Shown: positions 1-7,647, counted from the stretch's first letter. The stretch: DNA of 12,347 bases from Galbitalea sp036495225 (GCA_036495225.1 DASXNG010000267.1:1-12347); one strand, 5' to 3'. The notes: generated by a model from the letters alone, not told the origin. Numbers and translations: made by a program.

Positions 1-288
1 CGTCTGGTTGGTTCTACGACCGCCGAACATCTCAAGCATCCGATCGGTGACGACGAAGCCACCCACGAGATTGACGGTCGCCAGAAGCACCGCCAGCAGG
101 CCAGCGGCGAGGATGACGGGATCCTTCGCCTCGCCCGCCACGGTGATCGCGCCGACGAGGATGATGCCGTGAATCGCATTGGCGCCGGACATCAAGGGGG
201 TGTGCAAAGTGCTCGAGACCTTCGAAACGACTTCGAAGCCGACGAACACCGAGAGCACGAAAACGGTGAGCAGGGTGATCGGATCCAT
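1..288 (-). CDS. pntAB: NAD(P) transhydrogenase subunit alpha part 2 (PntAB), partial
   Basis: This is the small membrane subunit of the proton-translocating NAD(P) transhydrogenase, which couples hydride transfer from NADH to NADP+ to proton flow across the cytoplasmic membrane. The 96 codons in the window begin MDPITLLTVFVLSVFVGFEV and contain the family-typical stretch STLHTPLMSGANAIHGII at about residues 26-43. A hydrophobic segment (about 55-80) and VTDRMLEMF near the end follow. No stop is reached, so the gene runs off the left edge; the family is only about 100 residues long, so little is missing. The ATG at 288-286 shares its A with the TGA stop of pntAA, which indicates translational coupling. 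pntB is expected next, outside the window. Identification is by recognised family sequence; confidence is high. Confidence 0.93.
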   Translation of the reverse strand, partial: MDPITLLTVFVLSVFVGFEVVSKVSSTLHTPLMSGANAIHGIILVGAITVAGEAKDPVILAAGLLAVLLATVNLVGGFVVTDRMLEMFGGRRTNQT

Positions 289-1454
289 CACTTGGTTCCC
301 TTCTGTGAGCCGGGTGCGGCATCGAGAGCCTCGCGGGTCGGGGCATGGTTGATCTCGCCGTCTCGGGTGAGGCAGGTACCGTTCACGACGTCATCCGCGT
401 AGTCGGGCTGAATCTGGCCTTCGACGGTCATGAGCGCGAGCAGGTTGGAGACGTTTCTGGCGTAGAGCCTGGACGCGTCGTACGCCATCGTTGACGCAGC
501 ATCCTTCATGCCGACGAGGGTGATGGATCCCGCGCCGTTCGCGAGCGGGATCTCGACGTCGTGACCAGGCTCGCTCCCCTGGACGTTCCCGCCGGACTCG
601 GCCGCGAGGTCGACGATGACCGAACCCGCGCGCATGCCAGCAACCATGTCGCTCGTCACCAGTCGCGGCGCCGGACGACCCGGGATGGCGGCCGTCGTGA
701 TCACGACATCCGCCTGGGTCAGGTATGGCGTCAGCAACTCGCGCTGCCGCGCCGCACGATCTTCTGCCAGCTCTGTCGCGTAGCCGCCAGCACCGTCGGC
801 GGTTTCGAGGTCCAGCGTGATGAAGGTTCCGCCCATCGACTTCACCTCGTCAGCCGAGGCGGCGCGCACGTCGTACGCAGAGACCTTTGCCCCGAGTCGT
901 TTCGCGGTTGCGATCGCCTGCAGTCCCGCTACGCCTGCCCCGAGAACGAGAATGGAGGCGGGCGGAATCGTTCCCGCAGCCGTCATGTAGAGAGGGAAGA
1001 ACCGCGGCAACCGGATCGCAGCCTCAAGCACGCAGCGGTAGCCCGCGACGAGTGCCTGCGAGGTCAAGGCATCCATCGACTGCGCCCGAGAGATTCTCGG
1101 GACGAGCTCCAGCGCGAACGCGGTGATGCCATCCTTCCGCAGCGCGTCGACGACGGGCAGATTGGATGTCGGCGACGCAAGCCCCACCGTGATGGTGCCC
1201 GTTTGCAACGCCCCAACATCCTTGAGGGTTAGGGGTTGCACATGCAGCAACACGTGGGTCCTTGCCAAATCGACCTTGTCGACGAGTTCGGCGCCGGCTT
1301 GCACGTAGTCGGCATCGAAGTATCCCGCGGCAGCTCCCGCGCCCCGCTCGATCGTGACCCCGAGACCGAGGCCGACCAGCTGCCGCACAGATTCCGGGGT
1401 GGCCGCGACGCGACGCTCCCCCTCGGCGGGCTCTTTACGAACCGTCACGTTCAT
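288..1454 (-). CDS. pntAA: NAD(P) transhydrogenase subunit alpha part 1 (PntAA)
   Basis: This is the soluble NAD(H)-binding subunit of the proton-translocating transhydrogenase, 388 residues. It carries the N-terminal alanine dehydrogenase/PNT domain (VRKEPAEGERRVAATPESV from residue 5). The conserved stretch PRISRAQSMDALTSQ is at 119-133, and the Rossmann motif VLGAGVAGLQA at 170-180 is followed by YDVRAA at 194-199. The length matches the split-alpha arrangement (PntAA plus PntAB, as in Rhodospirillum rubrum) rather than the fused E. coli PntA. I chose the ATG at 1454 because it gives MNVTVRKEP, the usual family N-terminus, and has a purine-rich AGGGAGAG just upstream. The open frame extends to 1550, but those 32 residues do not look like the family. 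It is followed by pntAB with a one-base overlap. Confidence 0.95.
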   Translation of the reverse strand: MNVTVRKEPAEGERRVAATPESVRQLVGLGLGVTIERGAGAAAGYFDADYVQAGAELVDKVDLARTHVLLHVQPLTLKDVGALQTGTITVGLASPTSNLPVVDALRKDGITAFALELVPRISRAQSMDALTSQALVAGYRCVLEAAIRLPRFFPLYMTAAGTIPPASILVLGAGVAGLQAIATAKRLGAKVSAYDVRAASADEVKSMGGTFITLDLETADGAGGYATELAEDRAARQRELLTPYLTQADVVITTAAIPGRPAPRLVTSDMVAGMRAGSVIVDLAAESGGNVQGSEPGHDVEIPLANGAGSITLVGMKDAASTMAYDASRLYARNVSNLLALMTVEGQIQPDYADDVVNGTCLTRDGEINHAPTREALDAAPGSQKGTK

Positions 1455-1521
1455 TTCTCTCCCTCGAGGTTTGACCAGTGCAACTTTCGAGAAGTTAGCA
1501 GCGCTCGAGGCCCATTGTGGC

Positions 1522-1550
1522 CTACTAGATCGTCGGAACCAGTGCGGCAA
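1522..1550 (-). promoter_or_regulatory. possible pntAA promoter
   Basis: On the minus strand, TTGCCG (1550-1545) and TAGTAG (1527-1522) are separated by 17 bp. This would give a start near 1515 and a leader of about 60 bases before the ATG at 1454. Neither hexamer is strong and the -10 lacks the final T, so this is only the best candidate in the 215-bp divergent gap. Confidence 0.22.
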
Positions 1551-1609
1551 CGCGACTATCGCCCTGCGCGCGGCGACATCCCTCGTCGTGAGCGGGCGCG
1601 TTATCCGGT

Positions 1610-1670
1610 TGACGCCACAATGACATCACCCCGCTTGACATGACGTCATAACGACGTCAGACTGGCGTCA
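1610..1670. promoter_or_regulatory. array of five TGACGTCA-like boxes (putative RHH operator)
   Basis: Five 8-mers match the palindrome TGACGTCA with at most one mismatch: TGACGCCA at 1610, TGACATCA at 1621, TGACGTCA at 1641, CGACGTCA at 1652 and TGGCGTCA at 1663. Start-to-start steps are 11, 20, 11 and 11 bp, so most boxes fall on the same face of the helix. The three right-hand boxes cover the spacer, the -10 region and the start codon of the following gene, and the last ends on the A of its ATG. MetJ, a ribbon-helix-helix repressor, binds tandem 8-bp boxes with consensus AGACGTCT, which has the same GACGTC core. The adjacent gene encodes an RHH domain, so autoregulation is the natural inference. 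The left boxes could also act on the divergent pnt genes. Confidence 0.5.
1635..1663 (+). promoter_or_regulatory. predicted promoter of the RHH/DUF4097 operon (leaderless)
   Basis: TTGACA (1635-1640) is a perfect -35 hexamer, followed after 17 bp by CAGACT (1658-1663), which keeps the A and T at the second and last positions of the -10 hexamer. Six bases later comes the ATG at 1670, so transcription would begin at or next to the A of the start codon. There is no Shine-Dalgarno sequence before this ATG, consistent with a leaderless mRNA. The promoter is overlapped by the box array. Confidence 0.5.
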
Positions 1671-2170
1671 TGGACATTTCGCGGTACATCGCCGACGTGC
1701 AGCGGCAGCTAGAAGTCACGGCGGGCGCAGGCGGAGACGAAGCGCAGGCGCTCGCCGGACGGCTCACGGCTCCCCTGGAGTCGACGGTGCGGCTCGTGCT
1801 CATCGAAGCCCTTTCGGCAGCAGCCAACGAAATCACACTCGAACTGGCACCCACGTCTGTTGAGGTACGTCTGCGCGGGCGTGACCCCGAGTTCGTGGTT
1901 TCCACGCCGCCGACTGCGCCAGCTTTCGAGCAGATGGCCGCGTCATCACCGGTGGCAATCAACGAGAGCGATGACGGCACTGTCGCACGCACAACCTTCC
2001 GACTCTCGGAACAACTCAAGCAACGCATGGAAGACGCCGCGACCAGCCAGGGCCTTTCGGTCAATGCCTGGCTGGTCCGCGCCGTGACGCAAGCACTTCA
2101 ACTCCCCGACGACACCCGCACGACTCGACGTGGCAAAAGCGAACAGTCATACACAGGATGGGCACAGTAA
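1670..2170 (+). CDS. RHH (HicB-like C-terminal domain) protein
   Basis: The protein has 166 residues. Residues 1-95 have no motif I recognise, with a helical start (DISRYIADVQRQLEV) and a mixed segment around 55-80. Residues about 106-143 form a ribbon-helix-helix unit: a strand (ARTTFRLSE), helix one (QLKQRMEDAATSQ), then GLSVNAWLVRAVTQALQ, the hallmark of HicB antitoxin C-termini and other Arc/CopG-type DNA-binding proteins. The tail (TTRRGKSEQ) is basic. No HicA toxin is next to it; the partner is a DUF4097 protein whose ATG overlaps this stop (TAATG at 2168-2172). It most likely acts as a DNA-binding regulator of its own operon through the boxes upstream, by analogy with MetJ and other RHH repressors. 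A toxin-antitoxin role is not supported here. The start is set by the predicted leaderless promoter. Confidence 0.85.
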   Translation: MDISRYIADVQRQLEVTAGAGGDEAQALAGRLTAPLESTVRLVLIEALSAAANEITLELAPTSVEVRLRGRDPEFVVSTPPTAPAFEQMAASSPVAINESDDGTVARTTFRLSEQLKQRMEDAATSQGLSVNAWLVRAVTQALQLPDDTRTTRRGKSEQSYTGWAQ

Positions 2171-3039
2171 TGCAGACCTTCGAAACCCCAAAACCGATCA
2201 CCGTGATCATCGACGTCCACGTTCGCGGGGACATCACCCTGCTGGCAAGCGAACGCACTGACACGGCGGTCGACGTGCGACCGCGCTCAGCGACTCGGCC
2301 GCGCGACGTGCGCGTCGTTGAAAATGCACAAGTCGATTTCACCGACGGTCGGCTCTCGATTTCGGTCCGGCCACGCTTGCCGTACAACTGGCTCAGCGAC
2401 GGGGGCGCCGTCGATATCGTGATCGAACTCCCCACGGGCAGCAGCCTCGACGTGAAATCCGCTATGGGCGACATCAGCTGCCGGGGTGAATTCCTGACCG
2501 CGGAGCTGAAGTCCGCAATGGGACAGATCCGCGTCGAGCACAGCGGCGACCTGCGCGCCAAGACCGGCTACGGCGACCTCACCGTCGAACGGGTCATCGG
2601 GCAGGCAGACATCCACACGGGCTCCGGCAGGTTGCGTATCGGCGAGATCGATGGCGACGCAGTCGTCAGGAACGGCAACGGCGACACGATTGTCGGTGAC
2701 GTCACCGGCGAGCTGCGGGCTCGCGCGGCAAACGGCGACATCACCATCGAGCGAGCAGGTAAGAGCGTCGTCGCGAAGTCGTCAAACGGGAGCATCCAGG
2801 TTGGCGAAGTCGAACGCGGAGCGGTCACGCTCGAAACGTCGATGGGTTCCCTCACCGTGGGAGTGCGCGAGGGGAGCGCCGCCTGGCTCGACCTCAACAC
2901 GAAGTACGGACACGTCAAAAACGAGCTCGACGCCACCACCGGTCCTGAAGAGTCGACCCCGACGACGGAGATCCGCGCGCGCTCGGCCTATGGCGACATC
3001 ACGATTCGTCGGTCGCGCGGAGCGGCGCTGTCTGCCTAG
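2170..3039 (+). CDS. DUF4097 family beta-strand repeat protein
   Basis: The protein has 289 residues and is built largely from short degenerate repeats of about 18-20 residues with the pattern (S/N)-x-(M/Y/N)-G-(D/S)-(I/L)-x-(V/I)-x-x. Examples are SAMGDIS (97-103), TGYGDLTVE, NGNGDTIVG, AANGDITIE, SSNGSIQVG, TSMGSLTVG and finally SAYGDITIR (272-280). This is characteristic of DUF4097, predicted to fold as a right-handed beta-solenoid; its biochemical role is not established. There is no signal peptide or membrane helix, so it should be cytosolic. I chose the ATG at 2170 because it overlaps the upstream stop (TAATG) and gives MQTFETPKPI; an in-frame ATG at 2158 lacks a clear ribosome site. 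The coupling suggests the RHH protein and this solenoid work together, perhaps as regulator and sensor or scaffold, which is inference. Confidence 0.88.
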   Translation: MQTFETPKPITVIIDVHVRGDITLLASERTDTAVDVRPRSATRPRDVRVVENAQVDFTDGRLSISVRPRLPYNWLSDGGAVDIVIELPTGSSLDVKSAMGDISCRGEFLTAELKSAMGQIRVEHSGDLRAKTGYGDLTVERVIGQADIHTGSGRLRIGEIDGDAVVRNGNGDTIVGDVTGELRARAANGDITIERAGKSVVAKSSNGSIQVGEVERGAVTLETSMGSLTVGVREGSAAWLDLNTKYGHVKNELDATTGPEESTPTTEIRARSAYGDITIRRSRGAALSA

Positions 3040-3070
3040 GCGTTCAAAACTGCGCACCACCACCGTCGGT

Positions 3071-3076
3071 TAGGCT
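3071..3076 (+). promoter_or_regulatory. possible -10 element of the mannosidase operon
   Basis: TAGGCT lies in the 123-bp gap between the DUF4097 gene and the mannosidase gene. It would start a transcript near 3083 with a leader of about 80 bases. No convincing -35 is visible 16-18 bp upstream. I saw no terminator hairpin after the DUF4097 gene, so read-through from 1670 is also possible. Confidence 0.3.
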
Positions 3077-3162
3077 TTCTTCACGAACGGTCCGCTCCAC
3101 CCGGGCACCGCAATGCCGCGGCACTGACCGCGATGGTCCGACCCGGAGAAGGAGACACCCGC

Positions 3163-6090
3163 ATGCGCGGATTCGCAGCCTGGATTTTCGGGCTTCGCGC
3201 CGAGCAGCCGCGAGAGTATCGCCGGCTCATGCGCATTCGAAAGCGCATCTACCGCACGGTCGCAGAACTCGATGCGACGATCTTCAAGTCTCCGGAGCCG
3301 GTGCCCTTCGACGAACTCGGCGACCGTTCGTTCGCACCCATCCGCCCCGGCAAGGCCTGGGGCAAGAAGCTCGATTGCGCGTGGCTCCACATCACCGGTG
3401 AGGTTCCGCCCGGGGCCGAGAACGCGGCAGTGATGCTCGGCATTCGCGGCGAGGGTCTCGCATACTCACCCGCCGGCGAAGTGCTCGACTCGGTGAGCAC
3501 CGTTTTCCTGCAGGGTGACCTGCCGCACAGTGGCGGCAAGTACCGCCCGATTCAGCACGTCGACCTGTCGAACGGCAAGGTCGATTTCCTCGTGGATGTC
3601 GCGTACAACGGCATCCTCATCTACGAGTACGGCAGCGCCGTCTATCACGGTGCCCATCTGGCCGTACGCGACGATGACGTCTTCGGCCTCTACTACGACT
3701 ACCTGACGCTTCTCGTTCTTGCGGGGGCGACGGAAGACAAGGCGCTCGAGAGCGACCTTCGCGCAAAGCTCAACGACGCATACTCGCGCTTCGCGGGAGG
3801 CGACCCGGCTGCTGCCAGGGCCGCGCTCGCTGACTCCCTCTCGCAGGCTTCCGAGAGCGACTTCGAGTACAGCGCCATCGGACACGGCCACCTCGACATG
3901 GCGTGGCTCTGGCCGCTTCGCGAGACGCATCGCAAGGCCGCCCGCACGTATACCAAAGCTCTCAACACGATCGACAAGACCGACGGCTACCTCTACGGCA
4001 CGAGCCAGCCACAGCAGCTGCAGTGGATGAAGGAGCAGCATCCCGCCATCTTCGAACGCGTGAAGAAGGCGGTCGCGGACGGCCGCATAGAGTTGCAGGG
4101 CAGCTTCTGGGTCGAGCCGGACACCAACCTTCCGAGCGGCGAATCCCTCGTGCGCCAGGCCATGATGGGCCGCCGTTTTCTGCAGAGCGAGTTCGGGCTC
4201 ACGCCGGAAGACCTCCGAATGTGCTGGCTCCCGGACACCTTCGGCTACAACGGCAACCTGCCGCAGATTCTGAAGAAGAGCGGCATGGACTGGTTCCAGA
4301 CCATCAAGCTCGCGTGGAACAAGAAGAACGATTTCCCACACCGCACGTTCAACTGGCAGGGCATCGACGGCTCGACCGTGCTCGTCCACATGCCGCCGGA
4401 GGGCGACTACAACAGCCGCGCGGCCGCAGACGGACTGCTCAAGGGGATCAAGCAATACCCAGAGCGCGAGCTGAACACCGCCCTGCTCGTCTACGGCTCC
4501 GGTGATGGCGGCGGCGGGCCCGGCGAAGTTCACCTCGAACTGACAGCGCGCGAGCACGATCTCCGCGGGCTGCCCAAGGTGAAGTACAGGACGGCGGGCG
4601 ACTTCTTCCGCAGGCTCGAGAAGCGAGACATCCCGCACACCCACGTCGGCGAGCTGTATCTCGAGACGCACCAGGGCACGTACACAACCCAGGCCGAAAT
4701 CAAGAAGTACAACCGGACGATCGAGCGCAAGCTTCACAACGCGGAGGCGCTCGCCGCCATCGTCGGCGACGACAGTCCTTCGAAGCTGGAGCAGCACTGG
4801 CGCGACATGCTGCTGAATCAGTTCCACGACATTCTTCCGGGCTCTTCGATCGAGCGTGTGAACAGCGAGGCGGTTGAGACGTACGCGCGGATCGACGCCG
4901 CGCTCGACGAATACATCGCCGAACTGACGGCCGGGCTGCCGAAGGGCGAGGGACTGGCGGTGCTCAATCTGACCGGGCTGCCGCGACGTGAGCATCTCAA
5001 GGTCGGTGAGCAGTGGCTCGAAGCGGCTGCGGCACCATATTCATCAGCCGAGCTCTCGCACGTGAGCTCACCGCCAGAACTCGCCTTCACGGACGACACC
5101 ATCACCAACGGGGTGCTGACTCTCCGCTTCGGCGCCACCGGGGAGATCAGCTCCTGCGTCGATGCGACGGGCGCTCAGCACGCGGGTCGCGGACTGAACC
5201 GCATCGTCCTGCACAAGGATCCGTACCAGTGGCCCTTCGACGCGTGGGACATCAAGCAGGACTACGCGAGAACGACCCCGCGGACACTCACGATGTCGCA
5301 CGTCGAGACCCGCATCGACGGGCCGACAGTCGTACGCAAGCAGCGGCACCGGTCGAGCAAAGTCACGATTGAGCAGAGCATCATCCTCGAGGCAGGAAGC
5401 GATGTCGTACGCTTCGAGACCAGGGTCGACTGGCACGAGAAACACAGGATGCTTCGTGCCGAGTTCCGCCCGACCCACTTCGGTGAAACGGCAAAGAGCG
5501 AAATCCAGTTCGGCCACATCGAGCGGCCGACCACCGAGAAGGATGCCGTCGAGCTTGCGCAGTTCGAAACCTGCGCCCACAAGTGGATCTCAACCGAAGA
5601 CGGCACTGGCGGTTTCGCACTGCTCAACGACAGCAAGTACGGACACCGCGCCAAGAACGGGTTGATCAGCCTCAACCTCTTGCGCTCCCCAACATTCCCG
5701 GACAAGACGGCGGATCGCGGCAGCCACGAATTCACTTACGCGTTCACGCCGTTCGCAACAGGCGACCTGGGCAAGGTTGTTGCCGAAGGCTATCGCCTGA
5801 ATAACCCGTTGTTGGTCACCGAGGGCGTCACACTGCGGAGCGTCGCGAGCATGAGCGATCCCGGCGTGATCGTCGAAACCATCAAGCCGGCAGAGCGCGG
5901 CGACGGCGTGATCATCCGGATGTATGAAAGCCTCGGCAGAGCGACATCCACGTCGCTGCGCACGGGCTTCGAACACCAGCGCGCCTACAACACCGACCTC
6001 CTCGAAAACCGGCTGGGCATTGCGGCTCTCGACCGCCTCGACTTCACCCCGTTCGAGATCAAGACAATCCTGCTGGAAGGCGCCCAATGA
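3163..6090 (+). CDS. GH38 alpha-mannosidase
   Basis: This is a retaining, zinc-dependent exo-alpha-mannosidase of glycoside hydrolase family 38, 975 residues, close to the roughly 1000 usual for bacterial members. The metal/active-site signature HGHLDMAWLWP starts at residue 241 (H243 and D245 are predicted Zn ligands). The nucleophile region WLPDTFGYNGNLPQIL has D358, and NQFHDILPGSS has the fourth ligand H555; these are assigned from the family pattern. The N-terminal accessory domain covers about 1-235 and the C-terminal beta domains run from about 590 on. There is no signal peptide, so the enzyme should be cytosolic. The ATG at 3163 is preferred over the one at 3133 because AAGGAG sits eight bases upstream. 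The stop overlaps the transporter start (ATGA, 6087-6090), so substrate import and hydrolysis are co-expressed. Likely substrates are short alpha-mannosides from glycans; the linkage cannot be read from the sequence. Confidence 0.95.
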   Translation: MRGFAAWIFGLRAEQPREYRRLMRIRKRIYRTVAELDATIFKSPEPVPFDELGDRSFAPIRPGKAWGKKLDCAWLHITGEVPPGAENAAVMLGIRGEGLAYSPAGEVLDSVSTVFLQGDLPHSGGKYRPIQHVDLSNGKVDFLVDVAYNGILIYEYGSAVYHGAHLAVRDDDVFGLYYDYLTLLVLAGATEDKALESDLRAKLNDAYSRFAGGDPAAARAALADSLSQASESDFEYSAIGHGHLDMAWLWPLRETHRKAARTYTKALNTIDKTDGYLYGTSQPQQLQWMKEQHPAIFERVKKAVADGRIELQGSFWVEPDTNLPSGESLVRQAMMGRRFLQSEFGLTPEDLRMCWLPDTFGYNGNLPQILKKSGMDWFQTIKLAWNKKNDFPHRTFNWQGIDGSTVLVHMPPEGDYNSRAAADGLLKGIKQYPERELNTALLVYGSGDGGGGPGEVHLELTAREHDLRGLPKVKYRTAGDFFRRLEKRDIPHTHVGELYLETHQGTYTTQAEIKKYNRTIERKLHNAEALAAIVGDDSPSKLEQHWRDMLLNQFHDILPGSSIERVNSEAVETYARIDAALDEYIAELTAGLPKGEGLAVLNLTGLPRREHLKVGEQWLEAAAAPYSSAELSHVSSPPELAFTDDTITNGVLTLRFGATGEISSCVDATGAQHAGRGLNRIVLHKDPYQWPFDAWDIKQDYARTTPRTLTMSHVETRIDGPTVVRKQRHRSSKVTIEQSIILEAGSDVVRFETRVDWHEKHRMLRAEFRPTHFGETAKSEIQFGHIERPTTEKDAVELAQFETCAHKWISTEDGTGGFALLNDSKYGHRAKNGLISLNLLRSPTFPDKTADRGSHEFTYAFTPFATGDLGKVVAEGYRLNNPLLVTEGVTLRSVASMSDPGVIVETIKPAERGDGVIIRMYESLGRATSTSLRTGFEHQRAYNTDLLENRLGIAALDRLDFTPFEIKTILLEGAQ

Positions 6091-7451
6091 CGAGCGGCAC
6101 AATCGCGACCGAGAGGGTCCCTTCCGCCAGGACTCAGAGCGTCGCCATCACGACGGCAGCGTTCGGACAGAACGTCATCCTCACCACCGTGAGCACGTTC
6201 ATCCTGTTGTACCTCGTGCAGTTCGCGGACTTCAGCTCCTCTGCGATTGTCGTCGCGTCCGTCATCCTCGGCGTGGCCAAGGGCATCGACGCGGTGAGCG
6301 ACCCGCTCGTCGGCACGTTCATCGACCGCACAAGCACTCGGTGGGGCAAGTTTCGACCGTACGTGCTGTTCTCCGCGCTGCCAGTCGCGCTGCTGACGAC
6401 GCTGCTCTTCTCGATTCCGGACACCTCGGAGGGCGCCAAACTCGTCTACTTCGGGATCACCTACCTGCTCTGGGGCATCGCGTACTCGGCCTGCGACGTT
6501 CCGCTGTGGGGACTCATCGGTTCCGCGTTTGGGGAGAGCGCCTCCCGAGTTCGCGTCGTCTCCAACGTGCGGGCATTCGGTTCCATCTCGCTCGGGCTTG
6601 TGACCCTCTTCATGCAGCCCCTCGCTTTGGCTCTCAGTTTCTCGGACAACACCACGGCGCAGGGTTGGTCGCTCGCGGTCGGAATCACGGCCTTCGCCGG
6701 CATGGGCCTCTACCTCTTGGCCTTCTTCAAGGTGCGTGAGCGCAAGGTCCCGGGCAAGCGCTCGATCCTGACCTTCAGGCAGCTGTTCGGCACGCTATTC
6801 AAGAACACACCGCTGCTCATGGTTCTGCTCGGCTCCATCCTCGGGTTCGGGCGGTTCATCATCCAGAGCGGCGGCGCGCTGTTCGTCGTCATCGCGTACG
6901 GCAAACACTTCTCGTTCACTCTCGTCGGCGCCGCGATCATCATCGGCCTGGTGATTGCGTCATTCTGCACGCCGCTCGTGCTGCGCAAGGTCTCCGGAAA
7001 GATGCTGATGATCTGGAGCTCCGCGATCGGTGCCGTGCTCTACCTGCTGATGTACCTCGCCGGCTACGAGAACGTCGTCGTCGTGATGACGTTCACCTTC
7101 CTGACCGGACTGACGCTTGGCATCTTCCTCGTCGTGCAGGCCACCATGATCGCGGACGCCGTCGACGACGTCGAGAAGCGCACCGGCGTGCGCAATGACG
7201 GTATCTCCTTCTCGACCCTCACCTTCGTCTCGAAGCTCATGACCGCGCTCGCAGTGCTGGTCTTCGGCGTCTTCATCGGAGCGTCCGGCTACCACGAGGG
7301 CGTCCAGGTCACCGCGGCGATGCAGCAGACGGTGTGGATTGCGCTCACGATCGTGCCCGGGATCAGCTGCGTGCTGTCGATCGTGCCGTTTGTGTTTTAT
7401 CGCCTTGGTGGCCGAACCACAGCGCCTGTGCGCCCGCGAAGTGGCCGGTGA
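6087..7451 (+). CDS. MFS transporter, GPH (glycoside-pentoside-hexuronide:cation symporter) family
   Basis: The protein has 454 residues with about twelve hydrophobic segments. The GPH/MelB signature is clear: DPLVGTFIDRT at residues 72-82 followed by RWGKFRP at 85-91 in the loop after the second helix, and DVPLWGLIGSAF further on. Members carry sugars or sugar acids into the cell with H+ or Na+. The ATG overlaps the mannosidase stop by four bases, so a mannoside or the product of an extracellular glycan-degrading enzyme is the probable substrate. This is inferred from context. A central loop (about 212-225) has the basic run VRERKVPGKRS typical of the mid-protein loop. The gene ends in a GTGA overlap with a small lipoprotein. 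There is no ABC transporter or LacI-type regulator nearby. Confidence 0.93.
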   Translation: MTSGTIATERVPSARTQSVAITTAAFGQNVILTTVSTFILLYLVQFADFSSSAIVVASVILGVAKGIDAVSDPLVGTFIDRTSTRWGKFRPYVLFSALPVALLTTLLFSIPDTSEGAKLVYFGITYLLWGIAYSACDVPLWGLIGSAFGESASRVRVVSNVRAFGSISLGLVTLFMQPLALALSFSDNTTAQGWSLAVGITAFAGMGLYLLAFFKVRERKVPGKRSILTFRQLFGTLFKNTPLLMVLLGSILGFGRFIIQSGGALFVVIAYGKHFSFTLVGAAIIIGLVIASFCTPLVLRKVSGKMLMIWSSAIGAVLYLLMYLAGYENVVVVMTFTFLTGLTLGIFLVVQATMIADAVDDVEKRTGVRNDGISFSTLTFVSKLMTALAVLVFGVFIGASGYHEGVQVTAAMQQTVWIALTIVPGISCVLSIVPFVFYRLGGRTTAPVRPRSGR

Positions 7452-7642
7452 CACCCCGAGTCGCGCGTGGCGCGGTCCTCGTGGCCATGGCGCTCGCAAC
7501 CGTTCTCGGGCTCGACGGCTGCGTGGCGCTCTCCGCGACCCCGCCGCCGACGCCGACGCCCAGCTATTCGAGTTACCAGTGCATCGACTGGGGCAATGGA
7601 ACCCCGTCGTCATGCGGTCCCACGCCCGGGGCGTCAAACTAG
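7448..7642 (+). CDS. small putative lipoprotein coupled to the symporter
   Basis: This is a 64-residue reading frame starting with GTG at 7448, overlapping the TGA of the transporter by four bases (GTGA). The N-terminus has basic residues (R4, R7), a hydrophobic core (AVLVAMALATVLG) and a lipobox LDGC with C25 as the predicted lipidated cysteine. The mature part would be only 40 residues: a proline/threonine linker (PPPTPTP) and a short tail with two more cysteines, C45 and C56, in YQCIDWGNGTPSSCG, which could form a disulphide. I do not recognise a family. The signal sequence, lipobox and tight overlap argue for a real gene, possibly an envelope accessory of sugar uptake. The Shine-Dalgarno is weak, so expression would depend on coupling. 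Confidence 0.65.
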   Translation: MTPRVARGAVLVAMALATVLGLDGCVALSATPPPTPTPSYSSYQCIDWGNGTPSSCGPTPGASN

Positions 7643-7647
7643 CCGAC

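Noticed and set aside
561..1232. 223-codon open frame on the plus strand
   Set aside because: Antisense to pntAA; very Arg-rich and without ribosome site or domain.
1455..1550. N-terminal extension of pntAA
   Set aside because: The 32 extra residues do not resemble the family, and the ATG at 1454 has a ribosome site and gives the usual N-terminus.
1670..2170. HicAB toxin-antitoxin system
   Set aside because: No HicA-like double-stranded RNA-binding toxin is encoded next to the HicB-like protein on either strand.
2695..2706. GGTGACGTCACC palindrome containing a perfect TGACGTCA
   Set aside because: It lies inside the DUF4097 coding region (codons for Gly-Asp-Val-Thr) as a lone box; GACGTC occurs by chance in GC-rich coding sequence. 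This also warns that single boxes mean little.
2458..3012. Possible DNA tandem repeat
   Set aside because: The repetition is at the protein level (DUF4097 solenoid repeats); the DNA units are too diverged to be a DNA repeat.
3466..4995. 509-codon open frame on the minus strand
   Set aside because: It lies wholly antisense to the well-identified GH38 gene, has no recognisable domain and is explained by the high-GC codon pattern of the real gene.
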